Notes: generated from the letters alone by a model not told the origin. Shown: positions 22,666 through 31,573, counted from the first letter of the stretch. The stretch is DNA of 64,000 nt from Pyramidobacter sp. C12-8 (GCF_002007215.1 NZ_MUHX01000006.1:1-64000); one strand, 5' to 3'. Made by a program: numbers and translations.

Positions 22666-23982
22666 CTAGTCGGCAGCCTTCTTGGCGGCTTCGATTTCTT
22701 CGGCCGTGGCGTCGGCGTCGCGCAGATAGCGGCCGATGCCGTTCTGCATGATATCGTCATAGGAAGGCATGTTGGTGATCACGATCTTGCGCTCGCCTTC
22801 GGGGCCTTTCGCCAGCATCCGCTGCGCCTCGGCGTCGTCGATCTTCAGCGCCGCACCGGGCTTCAGTTCGCCGAGATCCTTGGGATAACCGCCGTACTCG
22901 TTGCGGGCGTCTTCGCCCAGGTCGGAGTAGATCTCCGCCAGAGACAGATCGGTGGCCACGTTGCGGCCGGTGCGCTCGTTCAGAGTGACGCCCTCGCTCT
23001 TGTAGTCGACCTTCAGCAGCTTGTCCTCGAGCAGATGGCGGTACACTTCGTCCTTGCCGTTGATGATCAGCTCTTCATAGGTGACGCCGCGGGCGGAACC
23101 CTGGCTGGGGTTGGGCGTCTCCGAAAGGAAAGCGATGGCGGGCGTGTAGTCGCCAAGCTCGCGGTGCGAAAATCCGTGCAGCGGGATGGGCGAGATTTCG
23201 ACGCGCATCCTGATGTTCTGTTCCTCGAGCATCAGCGCCATCTCCGAGGTCAGGTCGATGCCTTTCTGATGCACGCAGATGGCGTTGACCAGAGGCTTTT
23301 CGGGCGGAGCTTCGTGATGGTCGATGATCATGTCGGCGCCCTCGTCCCAGCACATGCGGTTGAAAGCGTAGGCGACCTGCTGGGTCAGCAGACCGTGAGG
23401 ATTGCCGGGATGGGCGCGGTCAAGGTTGCGGATCTCGTCGGCGGCCAGATTCTGCCCCGAGGGATAATGCAGGTACATGTCGGGGTCGGGGAACTGGTCG
23501 ACGGGGTTGGAACCGCGGTTGCCGTAGCGGAAATAACGGACCTTGCCGCTGGGCGTGGCGATGTGGAAATAGGGCACATGGCCGAGCCCGGGCTCGCAGG
23601 TGCTGAAGCCGGAGTTGTTGGAGTGAGGCACCACCATGACCTTGCCCTCGGTGACCACGGCGTTCTCGACGAAGAGAATGGCCGCCAGCAGTCCGCCGGG
23701 CTCGGTGGGATGCGTGCCGCCCATGATGATGAAATTTCCGCCGGGCTTGCCGCTGTCGAGGACGTAGACCTTGGAGTCGCCGTTGGTCCCTTTCAGGAAA
23801 GGATTGTAATCGCTCAGCATCTTCACGCTGGTGACGCCGGGGCCTCTGTAAATGGGCTCGACGTTGAACTGATGGCGGAATTCCTTGCCGACGGTGAAGA
23901 TCCCGGCGCCGAGTGCGGCCGCGAGGATCAGTCCGGTGAGGAAATTGCCGCGGCCTTTGTTCGCAGAATTGTTTTCAGACAT
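22666..23982 (-). CDS. Aspartoacylase/succinylglutamate desuccinylase-like M14 hydrolase
   Basis: The 438-residue protein has an N-terminal membrane anchor (residues about 14-28) and then an M14-type zinc hydrolase domain: MGGTHPTEPGG supplies the first His and Glu of the zinc site, and DMIIDHHEAPPEKP a later His. The family removes acyl groups from amino acids or trims peptides. The anchor suggests activity on the outer face of the inner membrane, though orientation is uncertain. It is the last gene of a minus-strand cluster with a permease and gamma-glutamyltransferase, which fits breakdown of N-acyl or gamma-glutamyl amino acids. Confidence 0.75.
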   Translation of the reverse strand: MSENNSANKGRGNFLTGLILAAALGAGIFTVGKEFRHQFNVEPIYRGPGVTSVKMLSDYNPFLKGTNGDSKVYVLDSGKPGGNFIIMGGTHPTEPGGLLAAILFVENAVVTEGKVMVVPHSNNSGFSTCEPGLGHVPYFHIATPSGKVRYFRYGNRGSNPVDQFPDPDMYLHYPSGQNLAADEIRNLDRAHPGNPHGLLTQQVAYAFNRMCWDEGADMIIDHHEAPPEKPLVNAICVHQKGIDLTSEMALMLEEQNIRMRVEISPIPLHGFSHRELGDYTPAIAFLSETPNPSQGSARGVTYEELIINGKDEVYRHLLEDKLLKVDYKSEGVTLNERTGRNVATDLSLAEIYSDLGEDARNEYGGYPKDLGELKPGAALKIDDAEAQRMLAKGPEGERKIVITNMPSYDDIMQNGIGRYLRDADATAEEIEAAKKAAD

Positions 23983-24006
23983 TTTTCATTCTCCCTCTTG
24001 AACCGA

Positions 24007-24171
24007 TCAGTGAAGCAGAAACAGACGCAGAAGGAAAGGAATAAGGAGGATGGCGCAGCCGATCTGCTTGGCAAGGCTTTTCTGGGTGAACAGGTTATAG
24101 ATGAACAACACCGAGAAGAAGGCGACCATGACCAGATAGGCGTACTTCATGATAATGTACTGGATTGCCAT
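24007..24171 (-). CDS. 54-residue membrane protein between permease and hydrolase genes
   Basis: The ATG at 24171 follows a GAGAGGAG site and the frame runs 54 codons to TGA at 24007-24009. The product has two hydrophobic segments (about residues 10-27 and 38-54, LIPFLLRLFLLH at the end) separated by the polar linker TQKSLAKQ. It starts 18 bp after the DctM-type permease stop and ends 24 bp before the M14 gene, so it is embedded in the operon. I recognise no family. It could be a small accessory subunit of the permease. Confidence 0.65.
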   Translation of the reverse strand: MAIQYIIMKYAYLVMVAFFSVLFIYNLFTQKSLAKQIGCAILLIPFLLRLFLLH

Positions 24172-24189
24172 AATGAGAAGACTCCTCTC

Positions 24190-25554
24190 TTACTTCAGGG
24201 GAATGCCCAGACCGCGCAGGAAGACCACGATCTCGTTGGCATAGACCATGACGACAACGCTGATGATCAACGACAGGACGGCGGGGAGAACGCATTTCTT
24301 GAGCATCTTGCCCTGATTCTCAAGCCCTACGGCGCGGGCGGCAAACTGCGCGGAAACCGAAGTCGGCGGCAGCAGCGCGCCCACGCACATGATCAGCGTC
24401 AGGGCGGAGGTGACCCAGATCGCGTTCTTGTTCGTGAAGGCCATGATCAGCGGGATGCCGAGCACGCCGGCGCAGCCGAAGGGCATCAGCAGACCGCCGA
24501 CGATGGGCGCGACCACCGCGATGGACAGATAAAGCAGCGGTCCCTTCAATCCGAGGGCGCCAAGCACCGTGGCGCCGCGGGCGCCGGTCAGCCCCATGAT
24601 CTGAATCATCATGCCGACGGCGGCAAAGAGCGCCATGACCTCGACGGACTCGGACATGGACTGGACGGATACCTTCCAGAAGTTGATCTTCTTTTTGCTG
24701 CACAGCAGCGCCATGACGATGCCCATGCAGAACACCAGCGGCGTGCCGGGGTCGATCTGCGGATAGTAACTCTTGACGATCATGTAGCCGATCAGGAACA
24801 CCAGCGGGAACTGAGGCAGGAATCCCCTCACCGCGGGATCGCCGGGGATCTTGGCGAGAACGGCTTCCCTGTCGACCTTGCCGACCGAGCGGCGGGCGAT
24901 GTACAGCACCGAGAAAACGGCCAGCGGCAGCGTCAGGATCAGCAGCGGGATCGCAAAGCCCTCGTAAGGCATGTAGACGCCCGTGCCGATCAGCATGGCG
25001 GGCACGTTGACGGGCGGCGCCACCATGCCGAACAGCGAGCCGAGAGCGATGATCGCCGCGGCGTCGTCGCGCGAAACGCCGATCTCCAGCAGAATGGGCA
25101 GCACGAGCACGCCGGTGCTCAGGACCGACGCGGGGGCCGAACCGGTGAGCATGGCCGGCAGCATGATCAGGATCATGATCAGGACCAGCAGAAGCGTAGG
25201 CGACTTGTGGAAGCCGCTGACGATCTCGCGGGTCAGCAGATTCAAGGCTCCGTTCTCCTTGAGGATGCTCATGAAGAGCATGCCGGCCGCCACCGTCAGC
25301 ATCAGGTTGAGGAACAGCATGGAGCCCTCCATGAAGTGCCTCAGCAGCGACGGCACGGTCTCGCTGTTGCCGACGAAGACGCTGGCGATGGACGTGAAGT
25401 AGTCGCGTTTCAGAAGGGGATCGGTCATGCCGCCGACGACGGCCCCTGCGATCGACGCGACGACCAGCAGAACGGCGACGGGGATCTTACGCATGAACGA
25501 ACCTGCCACCAGGATCGCCAGCATGACTCCCAAAACGATTAACGAATTGGTCAT
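24190..25554 (-). CDS. TRAP-type large permease (DctM-like) transporter
   Basis: The 454-residue polytopic membrane protein has about twelve hydrophobic segments. Conserved stretches such as MLTGSAPASVLSTGVLVLPI, ALGSLFGMVAPPVNVPAML, VGGLLMPFGCAGVLGIPL and GALLPPTSVSAQFAA belong to the DctM/ion transporter superfamily of TRAP large subunits. No standard DctP binding protein or DctQ small subunit is adjacent; the 54-aa gene downstream and the periplasmic protein at 27687 are the only candidates. It probably imports an organic acid or amino-acid derivative. The start at 25554 has GGAGG upstream. Confidence 0.78.
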   Translation of the reverse strand: MTNSLIVLGVMLAILVAGSFMRKIPVAVLLVVASIAGAVVGGMTDPLLKRDYFTSIASVFVGNSETVPSLLRHFMEGSMLFLNLMLTVAAGMLFMSILKENGALNLLTREIVSGFHKSPTLLLVLIMILIMLPAMLTGSAPASVLSTGVLVLPILLEIGVSRDDAAAIIALGSLFGMVAPPVNVPAMLIGTGVYMPYEGFAIPLLILTLPLAVFSVLYIARRSVGKVDREAVLAKIPGDPAVRGFLPQFPLVFLIGYMIVKSYYPQIDPGTPLVFCMGIVMALLCSKKKINFWKVSVQSMSESVEVMALFAAVGMMIQIMGLTGARGATVLGALGLKGPLLYLSIAVVAPIVGGLLMPFGCAGVLGIPLIMAFTNKNAIWVTSALTLIMCVGALLPPTSVSAQFAARAVGLENQGKMLKKCVLPAVLSLIISVVVMVYANEIVVFLRGLGIPLK

Positions 25555-25641
25555 TCTCTTTCGTACCTCCAGAAAGGTAAAACTGTGACTTCGGCCTCGC
25601 TGCCCCACGGCAGCACTTTCACGCGCGGAACTTCGAACCGG

Positions 25642-25681
25642 CCGCCGCGTTCCGTCCGCGACCGCGGACGGAACGCGGCGG
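25642..25681. terminator. 19-bp perfect hairpin between mdcA-like and permease genes
   Basis: CCGCCGCGTTCCGTCCGCG and its exact complement are separated by two bases. No T run follows in the minus direction. In the cluster message it could act as a processing stem or attenuator between the mdcA-like gene and the permease. Confidence 0.65.
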
Positions 25682-25689
25682 ACCGTTAT

Positions 25690-27420
25690 TCATTGACGGG
25701 ATAAATCCTCTTTCCCGGGGAGGAACTTCGCGGGCGGATCATAGAGCCCGCCGGACCACTCCACCAGCTCCATGATGTTCTTGGCGGCCAGGCGGTCGCG
25801 GGTCGCCGTAGCCGCGTCGATGCCAAGATCGGCGGGCGTTTTGACGATGCCGAGCTCGCGCATCCGGCGGCGCTCCTCCTCGCTGCCCTGCAGCCCTACG
25901 GGGGTCTTGCCGGCGACGCTGCGGATGGCGGCCCGGCGCTCTTCGATGTCGCGGCAACGGTGCAGATACGCGATACCCTGTTCGGTGACGATGTGAGTGA
26001 GATCGTCGCCATAGATCATGACGGGCTCGATGGGCAGGTTGGCGTTTTTCATCAGTTTCTCGGCGTCAAGATGTTCCACGAACGCGGGGATTTCCTTGAA
26101 CTGGCCGGGATTCTTCGTGTCCCTGATCTTGGCGACCGTGTTCAGGATCTGCACGACCAGGCGGCGGCCGCGGTGCAGATCGGGCCCGATGGCAGAGGCT
26201 TGGGCGCCGACTTCGGCGCCCGCCTTGAGCCATGCGGCCGTCGAGTGACGACGGCCGCGGGAATCGCAGCCCATGTTGGGCGCGCCGCCGAAACCGGCGA
26301 CCTTCGTCGCCGTGGCCGTGCTGCTGTTGCCGTAAGGATCGATCTGCAGCGTCGCGCCGACGAACGCATCGATGGCGTAATGGCCGGCGACCTGCGACAT
26401 GCAGCGGTTCGACCTCATCGAGCCGTCGGGACCGATGAAGAACACGTCGGGACGGGCCGCCACGTAACGTTCCATGCCCAGTTCGCCGCCGAAACTGTGG
26501 ACCGACTTGACCCAGCCCGACTCGATGGCGGGAATCAGCGTCGGATGCGGATTGAGGATCCAGTTCGTGCAGATCTTGCCCTTCAGCCCCAGTTCCTCGC
26601 CGTACGTGGGCAGCAGCAGTTCGATGGCCGCGGTGTCGTAGCCGACGCCGTGGTTCAGGTTCTGGATGCCGTATTCGGCGTAAATGCCCTTGATGGTCAT
26701 CATCGCCGTCAGCACGCGGGCGTCGGTGATCTTGGCGGGATCGCGCGTGAACAGCGGCTCGATGTAGAACGGCCGGGGCGATTTGACGATGAAATCGACG
26801 AAATCGGCGGGGATGTCCACGCGCGGCAGCCGGTCCACGATCTCGTTGACCTGGACGACGACGATGCCCTGACGGAACTTGGTGGCCTCGACGATCGTCG
26901 GCGTATCTTCGGTGCTGAAACCGGTGTAGAGGTTGCCCTCTCGGTCGGCGGCATCAGCCACGACCAGCGCCACGCGGGGCGTCAGATCGAGGAAATAGCG
27001 GCCGTAAAGTTCAAGATAGGTGTGAATGGCCCCGAGATCCAGCTTGCCGGCGCCGAGCAGCTCGGCGATGCGGCCGGACTGAGGCCCGGAGAACGAGAAA
27101 TCGAGCTTCTTGGCGATGCCCTTTTCGAACACGTCGAGGTGCTCGGGCAGCGTCAGGACCGACTGCACCATGTGCAGATCGTGCACTTTGGCAGGATCGA
27201 CGGCACACAGGCATTGAGCCAGAAAATCAGCCTGCTTCTGATTGTCGCCTTCGATGTTGACGCGGTCGAAAGGGCGGATAACCGCTTCGAGCAGAGCGAC
27301 GGCATCCTCCGCCGCGACGACCTTGCCGCTGCCGACGATCTTCGCCGCCGCGGCAAGACGCTCGTCAGTATCGCGCTTGATCGTATCCCAGGTACGGGAA
27401 GTATCGTGATTGATCATCAT
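25690..27420 (-). CDS. mdcA: Malonate decarboxylase alpha subunit-like (acyl-ACP/CoA transferase)
   Basis: The 576-residue protein follows MdcA closely: IEGDNQKQADFLAQCLCAVD, VHDLHMVQSVLTLPEHLDVFEKGIAKKLDFSF, GAIHTYLELYGRYFLDLTPRVAL, LNHGVGYDTAAIELLLPTYGEELGLKGKIC, ILNPHPTLIPAIESGWVKSVHSFG, GSMRSNRC and GNSSTATATKVAGFGGAPNMG. In malonate decarboxylase MdcA exchanges acetyl for malonyl on the carrier protein. The partner genes mdcB-H are not in this window, so it either works with distant subunits or acts as a stand-alone transferase in the surrounding catabolic operon. AAGGAG precedes the start. Confidence 0.85.
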   Translation of the reverse strand: MMINHDTSRTWDTIKRDTDERLAAAAKIVGSGKVVAAEDAVALLEAVIRPFDRVNIEGDNQKQADFLAQCLCAVDPAKVHDLHMVQSVLTLPEHLDVFEKGIAKKLDFSFSGPQSGRIAELLGAGKLDLGAIHTYLELYGRYFLDLTPRVALVVADAADREGNLYTGFSTEDTPTIVEATKFRQGIVVVQVNEIVDRLPRVDIPADFVDFIVKSPRPFYIEPLFTRDPAKITDARVLTAMMTIKGIYAEYGIQNLNHGVGYDTAAIELLLPTYGEELGLKGKICTNWILNPHPTLIPAIESGWVKSVHSFGGELGMERYVAARPDVFFIGPDGSMRSNRCMSQVAGHYAIDAFVGATLQIDPYGNSSTATATKVAGFGGAPNMGCDSRGRRHSTAAWLKAGAEVGAQASAIGPDLHRGRRLVVQILNTVAKIRDTKNPGQFKEIPAFVEHLDAEKLMKNANLPIEPVMIYGDDLTHIVTEQGIAYLHRCRDIEERRAAIRSVAGKTPVGLQGSEEERRRMRELGIVKTPADLGIDAATATRDRLAAKNIMELVEWSGGLYDPPAKFLPGKEDLSRQ

Positions 27421-27626
27421 CTGAAGTCTCCTTGAATTTTTTACAGCCCTCCGCTTCTCTTGCGCATTTCACACACAAGAGAGGAGAGCTCGCACAGCGC
27501 CGCACTCGGACAGGACGACGGGCTGCGTGATGCGTAATTTTCGGCGTCATGTCGGCAGGAAAGCCGAAAGAGAGCGGGACAGTCTTCCAACGACGCTCGA
27601 AGAATCCGCTCCTGCCCCGTTAAAAC

Positions 27627-27663
27627 ATCATGACTCACTCCCGCGAAAGAAGAATGAGTCATG
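27627..27663 (-). terminator. Hairpin after the small periplasmic protein gene
   Basis: CATGACTCA and TGAGTCATG are 9-bp arms; the minus-strand transcript continues ATGTTTTAAC. It is a plausible weak terminator or processing site between this gene and the mdcA-like gene. The rest of 27421-27686 shows no gene. Confidence 0.55.
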
Positions 27664-27686
27664 ACGTTCAGATCTATGCTTCTGTA

Positions 27687-28244
27687 TTACTTGAGCATCT
27701 CCGGCATGATCTTGCGGAGGTCGCCGGTCTTCTGAATCGTGTACATGGGAACGTTCTTCTCAGTGCTGAGGTTGGTAAAGTAACCGTCAGCATTGCCGTC
27801 CTCACGAACGATCATGAAGTTGGCGTCGCCGGCAAAAGTCAGGAAAGGGGCCGAATTCGGACCGCGGCGGTCGGGGCCGCCGATGTGGAGCGCCACGACG
27901 TACGCGTTGTTCTTCTTGGCTTCGGCGATGAGCTCGGTGCAGCGGGCCAGTTCGGAAGGAATGTCCAGACCGGCGGCGCCAAGCCCCTTGCCGCTGCCGC
28001 CGAGAACCACGAACAGCGTCTTGTACTTTGTCCAGTCAACGTCTTTGGCAAAAACCGCCATCTCGTAGTCGACCTGATACTTTTTCGTCATCAGCTTCAC
28101 GGCGTTGGCGTCCTGGCTCTGACCGAAGGGGGTCAAAAGGACGGGCTGCTGAACCGTGGGAAGCGCCGGCTGATCGGCAAAAGCGGCCGCGCCGAAAGCG
28201 AGAAAGCTGGCGCAGAGAAGCGCCGCAAGCGTAAATTTCTTCAT
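27687..28244 (-). CDS. Small secreted protein of unknown function (185 aa)
   Basis: The ATG at 28244 gives MKKFTLAALLCASFLAFGAAAFA, a clear signal peptide cut near residue 24. The mature part contains QQPVLLTPFGQSQDANAVKLM, LFVVLGGSGKGLGAAGLD and VVALHIGGPDRRGPNS, and looks like a compact alpha/beta domain in the periplasm. I do not recognise a named family with certainty. It lies 52 bp after ggt and upstream of the mdcA-like gene, so it probably serves the same pathway, possibly as a binding protein for the TRAP-like permease. Confidence 0.65.
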   Translation of the reverse strand: MKKFTLAALLCASFLAFGAAAFADQPALPTVQQPVLLTPFGQSQDANAVKLMTKKYQVDYEMAVFAKDVDWTKYKTLFVVLGGSGKGLGAAGLDIPSELARCTELIAEAKKNNAYVVALHIGGPDRRGPNSAPFLTFAGDANFMIVREDGNADGYFTNLSTEKNVPMYTIQKTGDLRKIMPEMLK

Positions 28245-28296
28245 CGTTGCGAAAATCTCCTTTAACGGATAGATTTGAGCGCCAGGCAAGAGAAAC

Positions 28297-30030
28297 TTAC
28301 CAGGCGAAGGTGTAGGCGTTTCTGGTGGGATCGGCGCCGACGCTCCAGAAGCCGTTCTCGCGCACGCCAAGGCCGAGAGAACCGGTGTTGGTCACGGGGA
28401 CCATCTTGTAGCCCATGGCCTTCAGCTCGTCGAGCACCTTGGGATCGACCTGGGTCGGATAGTTGACCATGTAGGAAATCTGCTTGGGATATTTGTTCAG
28501 GCTGGCCGTGTCGCCGGCGGCGTCCGTAGCGATGCGGGGAGTCTCGACGGCCGCCTGGGGGCGCATGCCGAACTCGACGACGTTCAGGAATCCCTGGACC
28601 TTCGTCTGTTCCTGACGGTCGGCGTTGGGCGTGCCGAAAGCCATGTAAGGTTCGCCGTCCTTCAGAGCGATCGAAGGCGTGATCGTCTGCACGGTGCGCT
28701 TGTGAGCCTCGAGCGCGTTGGGCAGATCCATGTCGGGCGAGTACTGGATGCGGCGGTCGTTCATCATGATGCCGTGCACCATCATGCTGGAACCGAAGAA
28801 ATGGTTGATGGAGTGCGTCACGGCCACGATGTTGCCTTCGGCGTCGCAGACGAACATATGCGTCGTGTCGGGACCCTTCTTCTCGTAGTCGACGAAGTAC
28901 TTCTGGTCGCCCAGCGGGATCTCGTCGACGGCCTTGTTCATGTCGATCTGCTTGGTCATTTCCTTGGCGAACTCCTTGGTCAGGAGCGCGGCGGGGAACT
29001 TGTGGAAGCGGGGATCGGCGCTGAAGCGGTTGCGGTGGTTGATGGCGATCTGCAGAGCCTGGGTGAGGACGTTGATGTAATCCTTGCTGTTGTGCCCCAT
29101 GGCCTTGAGGTCATAGTTCTCGAGCATGTTGAGCGTCTCGATCAGAACGGTGCCCTGGCTGTTGGGAGGCGTGCAGTACACGTCGATGCCGCGGTAGTTG
29201 GTGGTGATGGGCGTGGTCTCCTCGGCATGGAACTCGTTGAAGTCCTCGATGGAGAAATCGCCGCCGTTTTCGTTGTTCCACTTGACGATCTCTTCGGCGA
29301 CAGGGCCGCGATAGAAGTAGTCGTCGGCCGCCTTGAAGCCGTCGGCAAGCGTCTTGCCTTCGGCCGCCTTGGCCGCCACCTCGCCCATCGTCTTCATCAG
29401 ATCGGCATAGTCCTTGTTCACATAGACGTCGCCGGCTTTCAGCGCTTTGCCGTTGGGGAAGAACACGGCCTTGGCCTGATCGTTCATGGGGCCGGCGTTC
29501 TTCTCGATCATGTTGGCCAGGAAGTCGTCGACGATGATGCCGTTCTCGGCCATGTCGACCACGGGCGCGAGGATGTCCTTCAGGGGCATCGTGCCGTACT
29601 TGGCCAGGAACGTCATCCAGCCCGACCACTCGCCGGGGATGTGCATGGAGAAAATGCCCTTGGCGGGAATCTCGGCGTCTCTCTCGAGCTGCTCCTTGGC
29701 CTTGTTGGGAGCCCAGCCGGTGCCGTTGAAGCTGAAAACCTTCTTGTCCTTGGCGGAATAACCGATCAGCTGCAGGTCGCCGCCGAAGATGTGACACATC
29801 ATGACCTCGCTGTAGCTCTGCGCCGCAGCCATGGCCAGCGCCGCGTCGAACGCGGTGCCGCCGGCCTGCAGGATCTTCATGCCGGCCAGTGCCGCGGCGG
29901 GACTGCCCGCGTGAGCGACGGCGCGGCCGCTGATCGTGGGACGCGTCTGCTTGTACATCAGATTCGCGCTCGCGCTGCCGGCAAAAACGCTCAGGCCCAG
30001 CGCAACTGCTGCCAAAACTTTCTTGTTCAT
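28297..30030 (-). CDS. ggt: Gamma-glutamyltransferase
   Basis: The 577-residue precursor has a signal peptide (residues 1 to about 22) and full gamma-glutamyltranspeptidase features: AVAHAGSPAAALAGMKILQAGGTAFDAALAM at the N terminus, PNSQGTVLIETLNML, and the autocleavage/nucleophile region PDTTHMFVCDAEGN with Thr at about 389, followed by SINHFFGSSMMVHG. The enzyme cleaves gamma-glutamyl bonds, for example of glutathione, in the periplasm. It appears to be the first gene of the minus-strand cluster, downstream of a DtxR-type palindrome and the LysR gene. The ribosome site is GGGGGAAG. Confidence 0.92.
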   Translation of the reverse strand: MNKKVLAAVALGLSVFAGSASANLMYKQTRPTISGRAVAHAGSPAAALAGMKILQAGGTAFDAALAMAAAQSYSEVMMCHIFGGDLQLIGYSAKDKKVFSFNGTGWAPNKAKEQLERDAEIPAKGIFSMHIPGEWSGWMTFLAKYGTMPLKDILAPVVDMAENGIIVDDFLANMIEKNAGPMNDQAKAVFFPNGKALKAGDVYVNKDYADLMKTMGEVAAKAAEGKTLADGFKAADDYFYRGPVAEEIVKWNNENGGDFSIEDFNEFHAEETTPITTNYRGIDVYCTPPNSQGTVLIETLNMLENYDLKAMGHNSKDYINVLTQALQIAINHRNRFSADPRFHKFPAALLTKEFAKEMTKQIDMNKAVDEIPLGDQKYFVDYEKKGPDTTHMFVCDAEGNIVAVTHSINHFFGSSMMVHGIMMNDRRIQYSPDMDLPNALEAHKRTVQTITPSIALKDGEPYMAFGTPNADRQEQTKVQGFLNVVEFGMRPQAAVETPRIATDAAGDTASLNKYPKQISYMVNYPTQVDPKVLDELKAMGYKMVPVTNTGSLGLGVRENGFWSVGADPTRNAYTFAW

Positions 30031-30137
30031 TGTACTTCCCCCTCACAAAGATGAAATACTCTCCTCTGCTCCATCCGGAGCGCCCTTGCTTAAAACTTTA
30101 TATGCCACGCCCAACATTATCGGGAGGACATACCATA

Positions 30138-30152
30138 AGGTTATAATAACCT
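30138..30152. promoter_or_regulatory. 15-bp palindrome upstream of ggt
   Basis: AGGTTATAATAACCT is a perfect palindrome of AGGTTA and TAACCT with a 3-bp spacer, the same half-site and spacing as DtxR/IdeR iron boxes. It lies 108 bp before the ggt start. Which regulator binds it is unknown; the neighbouring LysR protein is another candidate. The remainder of 30031-30476 shows no gene. Confidence 0.45.
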
Positions 30153-30476
30153 GACGAAATTCTAGCACAGGCCATTCGATAAAATTGTCATTGAAGCTAA
30201 CTGACACGTTGAGAATCTATTTAAAATACAGCGGCAGTTTAAGAAGGACGGCTCGCTCTTCCCTATTCGCCCCGGACACGCGGTCCATTATAAGCAGACC
30301 TCCTTCATGCGTCTAATACATCAGTTATATATCGCTTATGCTTCAAATTTATGATTATGGCTTTGTTTTCGCAAGAAAGGGGCATTTGCGATCTTCGTTC
30401 GCCCGTTACAAAATTTTCACGCCGCTCCTTTCATTTACGGTGCGCCGTCAATCAAACCCCTTGATTGCGATGCGCA

Positions 30477-31409
30477 TCACAGCATCATCGTGTTGTACGA
30501 AAAAACGTGCTCGCGCCATTCCGTGCCCATGGCGTATTCCCAGAAGAGCCTCATGCCGCCGGTGAAGGAACTGCTTTCGCGCCGCAGCATGTAGACGTAA
30601 CGCGCCACCTGCAGACGGCGCACCGGCACGACCATGATGTCATGGTTTTCGCGGTTGGCCGCCAGCAGCGAGCGCGCCACAAAACCGACGCCGGCGCCGA
30701 GCGTCACCGACGACAGCACGTCGTTGTTGCCCGACACCTGCATGACGACGTTCATCTGCGCCAACGACAGGCCGACGCGGTTCAGCGCCTGGATCAGCAG
30801 GCGCATCAGATTGCCCGAGGCGTCGCGCACGATCAACGGCAGGCGTTTCAGTTCGCGCAGCGTAATCGGTCCCGACAGTCCCATGCGGACCGGAGCGATC
30901 AAAACAAGCGGATCGTAAAAGAACCGCTCGAAAACGATGCCGTCGTCCTGCGGTCGAGTGCCGGTCACGCCGAGATCGAACTCCCCCTCTTTGAGACGAC
31001 GCGCCAGTTCGGTGCCTCGAAACGTTTTGACCTGTACCGTAAGCGTAGGGTTCTCCTCGCGGAATTTATTGGTCAGCACAGGCAGGAGCGAGCTGCCCGG
31101 CGTCGGCGTGACGCCGATTCTGACGGGCGTCTGCGGCGCATCCGACGACAGCGTGACGGCCGACAGCATGCCCCGATAATCGGCCAGCGCCTTTCGAGCG
31201 AACGTGGCAAAGATTTCGCCGGCCGCCGTCGGACGAACGGGACGCCGCTGCCCAGGCGTGCGTTCCAACAGCCTCTGCCCCACTTCCGCCTCCAGCACGT
31301 TCAGCGAAGCCGTGATGCTCGGCTGGCTCAGGTGCAGCAGACGGCCGGCGGCAGCAAAAGAACCGCAGCTCAAAATCGTCGCAAAAAGGTGAAGCTGTTC
31401 GAATCGCAT
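30477..31409 (-). CDS. LysR-family transcriptional regulator
   Basis: The 310-residue protein has the LysR helix-turn-helix at residues 1-60 (LHLFATILSCGSFAAAGRLLHLSQPSIT, LEAEVGQRLLERT) and a co-inducer domain with VRIGVTPTPGSSLLP and GVTGTRPQD. LysR proteins usually control the divergent operon, here tctCBA and the amidohydrolase, and often their own promoter. It is followed, 447 bp away, by ggt on the same strand. Ligand unknown, presumably a carboxylate handled by the tct system. Confidence 0.9.
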   Translation of the reverse strand: MRFEQLHLFATILSCGSFAAAGRLLHLSQPSITASLNVLEAEVGQRLLERTPGQRRPVRPTAAGEIFATFARKALADYRGMLSAVTLSSDAPQTPVRIGVTPTPGSSLLPVLTNKFREENPTLTVQVKTFRGTELARRLKEGEFDLGVTGTRPQDDGIVFERFFYDPLVLIAPVRMGLSGPITLRELKRLPLIVRDASGNLMRLLIQALNRVGLSLAQMNVVMQVSGNNDVLSSVTLGAGVGFVARSLLAANRENHDIMVVPVRRLQVARYVYMLRRESSSFTGGMRLFWEYAMGTEWREHVFSYNTMML

Positions 31410-31469
31410 CTGTCGGCCTCTCTTCTCTCGAAAATTTCTTATTGAAAAAACTTATAACTTCTAAAATCA

Positions 31470-31498
31470 AGTATACACGCACGGGACGATTTTGCCAG
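31470..31498 (-). promoter_or_regulatory. Promoter of the lysR gene
   Basis: On the minus strand CTGGCA, 17 bp and TATACT lie about 60 bp before the LysR start codon. Confidence 0.6.
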
Positions 31499-31573
31499 CC
31501 TTCAGAAAAATTAAATATATATTTTTTCGATAGGTCATTCGCAAAACGCAAAAAACAGATACCTAGCAAGTCT

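Noticed and set aside
22950-25542. An 835-codon plus-strand open frame over the M14 and permease genes
   Set aside because: Its product is rich in His, Asp and Gln without domains, and it is the mirror of clearly recognisable minus-strand genes.
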